From: Streptomyces sp. ICC1
GTDB taxonomy: Bacteria > Actinomycetota > Actinomycetes > Streptomycetales > Streptomycetaceae
DNA: 64,000 bases
Direction: 5' to 3'
NCBI RefSeq assembly: GCF_003287935.1
Contig: NZ_CP030287.1
Location: 7,944,869 to 8,008,868, forward strand
Position 1 is the first letter of the stretch, and each line of letters begins with the position of its first letter. The translations under genes were made by a program, and so were the position numbers. This document shows, in pieces, positions 60,656 through 64,000 of this stretch. Below the pieces are notes generated by a model. That model saw nothing but the letters and a program-made list of their open reading frames with translations. It was not told the DNA's origin and made no database searches.

Positions 60656-61372
60656 TCACAGCAGGTGGGCCGCTTCGGAGACCACCGGGATCACCCGGCG
60701 GGCCAGCACGCCCACCGGACCGTCCGCCGATTCGAGCGCGAGGGCGGCGCGGGCCGCCGCGGCCGTCTCGGGGTCGGTGGCGGCCGTCGCGGTGAGGAGG
60801 GCGATGAACTGGTCGACCAGCCAGTCCCGGAGCGAGTCGATCTCCGGCTGCTTGCCCTCGTCGATCCAGATCAGCGAGGCGGCCTCGACCGCCGTGATCC
60901 AGGTGCGCACCATCATCCGCAGGCGCGGGCCGGGCTCCGGTACGCCGAGGTGGAAGAGGATCGCCTCGGCCGCCGCCCGGCGGATGCCGTCGACGGTGGC
61001 GGTCGTCCGGGAGGTCTCGACGACGCTGCCGCCCTGCAGGAGGGCGGAGAAGCCGGCGTCGTGCTCGTCGACGAATCCCAGGTACCGGTCCAGGGCCCGG
61101 GAGAGCCGCTGGGTCAGCGGTCCGGCCTGGGGTTCGGCGAAGCAGAGCCGCAGGACATCGGCCGCCGAGCGCAGGGCGGCCTCGTAGAGCTGCTGCTTGC
61201 CGCCGGGGAAGTAGCGGTAGACCAGGGGGCGCGAGACGCCGGCGGCCTCGGCCACGTCGTCGAGCGAGACGTCCTCGGGCGCCCGGTGCGCGAACAGCGT
61301 CAGGGCCGCGTCGAGGAGCTGGGCCCGCCGCTCCTCGACGCTCATCCTGCGGTACGCCCGTACGGCTGTCAT
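60656..61372 (-). CDS. TetR-family transcriptional regulator
   Basis: 238 residues. The N-terminal HTH is RRAQLLDAALTLFAHRAPED and SLDDVAEAAGVSRPLVYRYF. The ligand domain (FVDEHDAGFSALLQGGSVVE, MVRTWITAVEAASLIWIDEG) is of the TetR_C type seen near lipid-oxidation genes. It lies downstream of the AurF-like gene on the same strand and likely controls it and perhaps the divergent diiron gene. The start is ATG 61372. Confidence 0.87.
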   Translation of the reverse strand: MTAVRAYRRMSVEERRAQLLDAALTLFAHRAPEDVSLDDVAEAAGVSRPLVYRYFPGGKQQLYEAALRSAADVLRLCFAEPQAGPLTQRLSRALDRYLGFVDEHDAGFSALLQGGSVVETSRTTATVDGIRRAAAEAILFHLGVPEPGPRLRMMVRTWITAVEAASLIWIDEGKQPEIDSLRDWLVDQFIALLTATAATDPETAAAARAALALESADGPVGVLARRVIPVVSEAAHLL

Positions 61373-61429
61373 GTCCGCAGGGTAGCCGCACACGCCGCTC
61401 TTCAGGCGGGGAGTGCCCGGGCGGGAATC

Positions 61430-61512
61430 CTCCGGGCCGGGAATCACCCGGGCCGGGAAACCCCGGGCCGGGAAACCTCAAGCCGGTAATCCTCAAGCCG
61501 GCAATCCTCAGG
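61430..61512. repeat. 15-bp imperfect repeat between the TetR and AurF-like genes
   Basis: CCGGGCCGGGAATCA-type units recur about five times with drift (GGGCCGGGAAACCCC, CAAGCCGGTAATCCT, CAAGCCGGCAATCCT). It overlaps the last codons of the AurF-like gene. Possibly slippage-derived. Confidence 0.65.
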
Positions 61513-62437
61513 CCAGGAGTCCCGAGCTCTTCCAGAGCCTGCGGCCCACCCCGCGCATCACCCCGATGTCGTCGAGGAAGTCGGTCAGCCGCTTCGCCCC
61601 GGTCTGCATGACCTCCCTGCGGTGGCCGCTGGCCTTGACCTGGGCGAGGGCCTCGCGCCGGTCGACGCCGATGTTGTCGTAGACCTGGGGGTTGACGAAG
61701 GCCTGCGAGAAGACGCGGGCGGCCTGGCCGCAGCTGACGCGGGTGAGTTCCTGCTCCCAGCGCGGGGCGGTGAGCATCTGGCGGCGCAGCTCCTCGCGGG
61801 CGTAACGGACGTGTCGCGCCTCCTCGATGACGTGGATGCGGGTGACTCCGCGCACGAGGGGCTGGACGCGCTCGTCCGGGAAGGTCAGCCGCTGCATCCA
61901 GTCGAGGATCTCCTCGCCGAGGAGGGTGCAGGCGAAGGAGCCGGGGGTGGTGGAGACGGTCTTCAGGACGCGGGCGAGGTTGTGGTTGGTGCGGGAGACC
62001 GGGTACTCGGGGGCGCCGCCCGTCTTGATCATGCGGGCGAACATCATCGAGTGGCGGCACTCGTCGGCGATCTCGGTGAGCGCGTACCGGACGTGATTGC
62101 TGGTCAGGGGCTTGTCGTAGATGTGCCGGGTGAGCAGCTGCATGAGGATGATCTCGAACCAGATGCCGAGCGAACCGAGGGCCGCCGCCTCGTGCCGGGA
62201 GAGCTCGATGCGCTGCTCCTCGCCCATCCGCTTCCAGAGCGGGGTGTCGAAGAGGGAGAGCAGCTCGGGCGGCCAGTAGTACTTGCCGTCGATGGGCGGG
62301 GCGTCCCAGTCGAGTTCCTTGTCGGGGTCGAAGGAGTGCTTGACCGAGGATTCGAGGAGTCGCTCGGCTATCTGTTCGCGGTCCTTGAGCGGGCCGAGCG
62401 CATCGCGCAGCTCCGCCCTGCCGGTCACGGTCGTCAT
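61508..62437 (-). CDS. AurF-like diiron oxygenase
   Basis: 309 residues. Iron-ligand motifs are seen in SLGIWFEIILMQLLTRH, EIADECRHSMMFARM (ExxxH type), LLGEEILDWMQR and HVIEEARHVRYAREEL (ExxRH). This is the AurF/N-oxygenase (DUF455/PF11583) pattern of non-haem diiron enzymes that oxidise amines or lipids. The ATG at 62437 has GGTGTCC only weakly resembling a ribosome site. It is divergent from a second diiron protein, and a TetR gene follows. Confidence 0.88.
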   Translation of the reverse strand: MTTVTGRAELRDALGPLKDREQIAERLLESSVKHSFDPDKELDWDAPPIDGKYYWPPELLSLFDTPLWKRMGEEQRIELSRHEAAALGSLGIWFEIILMQLLTRHIYDKPLTSNHVRYALTEIADECRHSMMFARMIKTGGAPEYPVSRTNHNLARVLKTVSTTPGSFACTLLGEEILDWMQRLTFPDERVQPLVRGVTRIHVIEEARHVRYAREELRRQMLTAPRWEQELTRVSCGQAARVFSQAFVNPQVYDNIGVDRREALAQVKASGHRREVMQTGAKRLTDFLDDIGVMRGVGRRLWKSSGLLA

Positions 62438-62662
62438 GGCTTCGGACACCTCACGAGTGGGTTGCCGTCGGTGGTGCCGGTGGTGGCCACCGGCGTTCAC
62501 CGCTTATGAGACTGCTTGTCAGCAAGGTCGTCAATCCCCCGCGCACGACTTGTTGACCGCGCGTCTACCAACGTGTGACGCTGCCAACGGGAGCCGACGG
62601 ACCGCTGCCCGGCTGCCAACTGGCCTGTCCTGTACGGAAGTACGTGAGACGAGGGGGCGTCA

Positions 62663-63769
62663 GTGTCGACGCACGAGCTCTACACCAGTGATCCGGGCGG
62701 GACCGTCTGGCCGGTCCCCGCTTCCGGAAACGCCCGGTTCAGCTGGGAGTACGACGGCGGCCGCGAGCGGCTGCTGGCCCTGTACCAGAAGGGCAAGGAC
62801 AAGCAGTGGGACGGCGCCAAGCGCATCGACTGGGGCATCGAGGTGGACCCGCACGATCCGCTGGGAACCCCGGACGAGGCGCTGCCGCTGTACGGCACCC
62901 GGCACTGGGCCAAGCTGACGGACCGGGACCGGGGCGAGCTGCGCCGTCACTACAGCGCCTGGAACTTCAGCCAGTTCCTGCACGGCGAGCAGGGCGCGAT
63001 GGTGTGCGCGGCGCGCATCGTGGAGTCGGTGCCGGACCTGGACGCCAAGTTCTACTCCGCCACGCAGACCATGGACGAGGCGCGGCACGCCGAGATCTTC
63101 GGCCGGTTCCTGCACGAGAAGATCGGGATGCTTTACCCGATCAACGACAGCCTGCAGGGGCTGCTCGGCGACACCCTGCGCGACTCCCGCTGGGACATGC
63201 CGTACCTGGGCATGCAGGTGCTCATCGAGGGCCTCGCGCTGGCCGCCTTCGGCATGATCCGCGACACCACCAACAAGCCGCTGCCCAAGCAGATCCTGGC
63301 CTACGTGATGCAGGACGAGGCACGGCACGTGGCGTTCGGGCGGATGGCGCTGCGCGACTACTACAAGCAGCTGTCGGACGCCGAGCTGCGCGAGCGCGAG
63401 GAGTTCGTGATCGAGGGCTGCTACCTGATGCGGGACCGGCTGCGCGGGGTGGAGGTGCTGGAGAACTTCGGCATCTCGCGCAGGGAGTCGGAGGAGTTCA
63501 GCGAGCAGTCGGAGTTCCTGGCGCTCTTCCGCAAGCTGCTGTTCAGCCGGATCGTGCCCTGCGTGAAGGACATCGGGCTCTGGGGCGAGCGGCTGCAGAA
63601 GGCGTACCTGGACATGGGCGTCTTCGAGATGGGCAACTCGAACCTGGACCTGCTGATGAGCCAGGACGAGGAGATCGCCGAAGCCCTCGATCGCGAGCGG
63701 TTCGCGGCCGAGGAGGAGCAGCGGGTGGCCGAAGTGGCCGAGGCCGTCGCGGAAGGGGCGGGCGGGTGA
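62663..63769 (+). CDS. Ferritin-like diiron protein, possible partner of the AurF-like enzyme
   Basis: 368 residues from a GTG at 62663. FLHGEQGAMVCAARIVESVP, TQTMDEARHAEIFGRFLHEK, VLIEGLALAAFGMIRD and VMQDEARHVAFGRMALRDYY give the four-helix ExxH diiron pattern of ribonucleotide-reductase-like oxidases. Relatives are annotated only as ferritin-like. The divergent placement opposite the AurF-like gene, with a 225-base shared promoter region, suggests joint control by the TetR regulator. The acidic C-terminal helix is rich in Glu/Ala. Confidence 0.85.
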   Translation: MSTHELYTSDPGGTVWPVPASGNARFSWEYDGGRERLLALYQKGKDKQWDGAKRIDWGIEVDPHDPLGTPDEALPLYGTRHWAKLTDRDRGELRRHYSAWNFSQFLHGEQGAMVCAARIVESVPDLDAKFYSATQTMDEARHAEIFGRFLHEKIGMLYPINDSLQGLLGDTLRDSRWDMPYLGMQVLIEGLALAAFGMIRDTTNKPLPKQILAYVMQDEARHVAFGRMALRDYYKQLSDAELREREEFVIEGCYLMRDRLRGVEVLENFGISRRESEEFSEQSEFLALFRKLLFSRIVPCVKDIGLWGERLQKAYLDMGVFEMGNSNLDLLMSQDEEIAEALDRERFAAEEEQRVAEVAEAVAEGAGG

Positions 63770-63861
63770 AGCGAGCGGCTGAGGCAGGCGGGTGAGGCGG
63801 GCGGCTGAGGCAGGCGGCGGACGGAGTGCCGGTGGATCGGGTGCTCCTCGGCGTCCGCGAC

Positions 63862-63901
63862 CTGGCTCTTATACATATCTCCGAGCCCACGAGAGGCAGA
63901 A
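63862..63901 (-). other. Nextera Read 2 adapter with i7 index (artefact)
   Basis: CTCTTATACATATCTCCGAG and CCCACGAG match the reverse complement of the Nextera Read 2 adapter with two mismatches and a two-base loss at its end. The next eight bases, AGGCAGAA (63894-63901), equal the common N703 index. Clear library-adapter read-through joining two unrelated pieces. Confidence 0.96.
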
Positions 63902-63906
63902 CCGCG

Positions 63907-64000
63907 ACCTCACAGGTCTTTTTCAAAGGAACCTCATCCACCGAAATGGACGGGGTATCAACTTTTTGGCGTTGATTTTTGGCACGCTGTTGAGTTCTCA
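63907..64000 (-). other. rRNA operon leader (pre-16S) fragment
   Basis: On the reverse strand the end reads TGAGAACTCAACAGCGTGCC, then GTTGATACCCCGTCCA and GGTTCCTTTGAAAAA, which is the conserved leader upstream of 16S rRNA in streptomycetes. It is joined to the diiron locus only through the adapter and index at 63862-63901, so its true location is one of the several rrn operons. Confidence 0.75.

Noticed and set aside
60203..61489. Repeat-rich + strand frame after the kinase (VTGRT pentads) as a real protein
   Set aside because: No ribosome binding site, and it continues antisense through the small protein and the TetR gene.

Overview
The base composition (very GC-rich, with GTG and TTG starts and ATGA/GTGA overlaps) and the gene content point to a Streptomyces chromosome or a close relative. 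Typical streptomycete items are a ParC-like topoisomerase subunit, a Zur-type set of alternative ribosomal proteins, an HTH/DUF397/GHKL-ATPase trio, a dodecin, Tat and lipoprotein secretion signals, and STAND/NLR-type ATPases. No tRNA gene and no CRISPR array were seen. The last ~95 bases look like the reverse strand of a pre-16S rRNA leader.

The window is not one clean chromosomal stretch. Four places (1224-1256, 8243-8353, 56990-57022, 63862-63901) carry recognisable Illumina Nextera adapter sequence, twice with index-like bases, and genes are cut exactly there: metH, an ABATE-domain gene and a pdxH-like gene. Further abrupt gene breaks without a visible adapter lie near 29383, 29545-29596, 34570, 43255 and 43440. 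Synteny across these points should not be trusted.

Layout. 154-1223: 3' part of metH. 1273-8242: a PNPOx-like protein, gap, an AraC regulator, a methyltransferase and acyl-AMP ligase pair, a TetR regulator and a cut ABATE gene. 8398-11883: a divergent zinc-starvation locus (L31, L33, L28, S14 and two CobW-like proteins lacking a P-loop) around a Zur-like box. 11852-14334: an ArsR regulator divergent from an SPC-type metal ATPase, then IS debris. 15494-28700: parC, an Mrr-TerD fusion, a true CobW GTPase overlapping a citrate synthase, an orphan sugar-binding protein, dodecin, a HAD phosphatase, a luciferase-like enzyme, a UvrA paralogue and a cupin. 29596-35217: an amino-acid-type ABC importer with a GNAT and a broken flavin monooxygenase, resembling sulfur-amino-acid salvage operons. 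35425-36571: rhodanese, a MITE, a LysR stub and a TnpB remnant with its right end. 36895-43255: secreted proteins, the HTH/DUF397/ATPase trio, an FG-GAP protein, a methyltransferase, a cell-wall amidase and a cut membrane protein.

43440-44721 holds a truncated NB-ARC (NLR-like) ATPase, translationally coupled to a small helical protein. The C-terminal motif of the small protein is repeated at the N-terminus of the ATPase, an arrangement known from bacterial amyloid-signalling NLR systems. It is my best candidate for an under-described system. 51817-56359 holds a second conflict-type locus: a trypsin-co-occurring-domain protein followed by a trypsin/STAND/14-WD40 giant. Between and after these lie a PucR regulator, a lipase, an aldo-keto reductase, a DyP peroxidase with a lectin-like tail, and a thiolase-like protein without the usual cysteine. 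The segment 57023-63861 has a secreted protein, a lipoprotein and histidine kinase pair, a TetR regulator and two divergent diiron proteins. Short tandem repeats (10, 15 and 18 bp) are scattered between genes.
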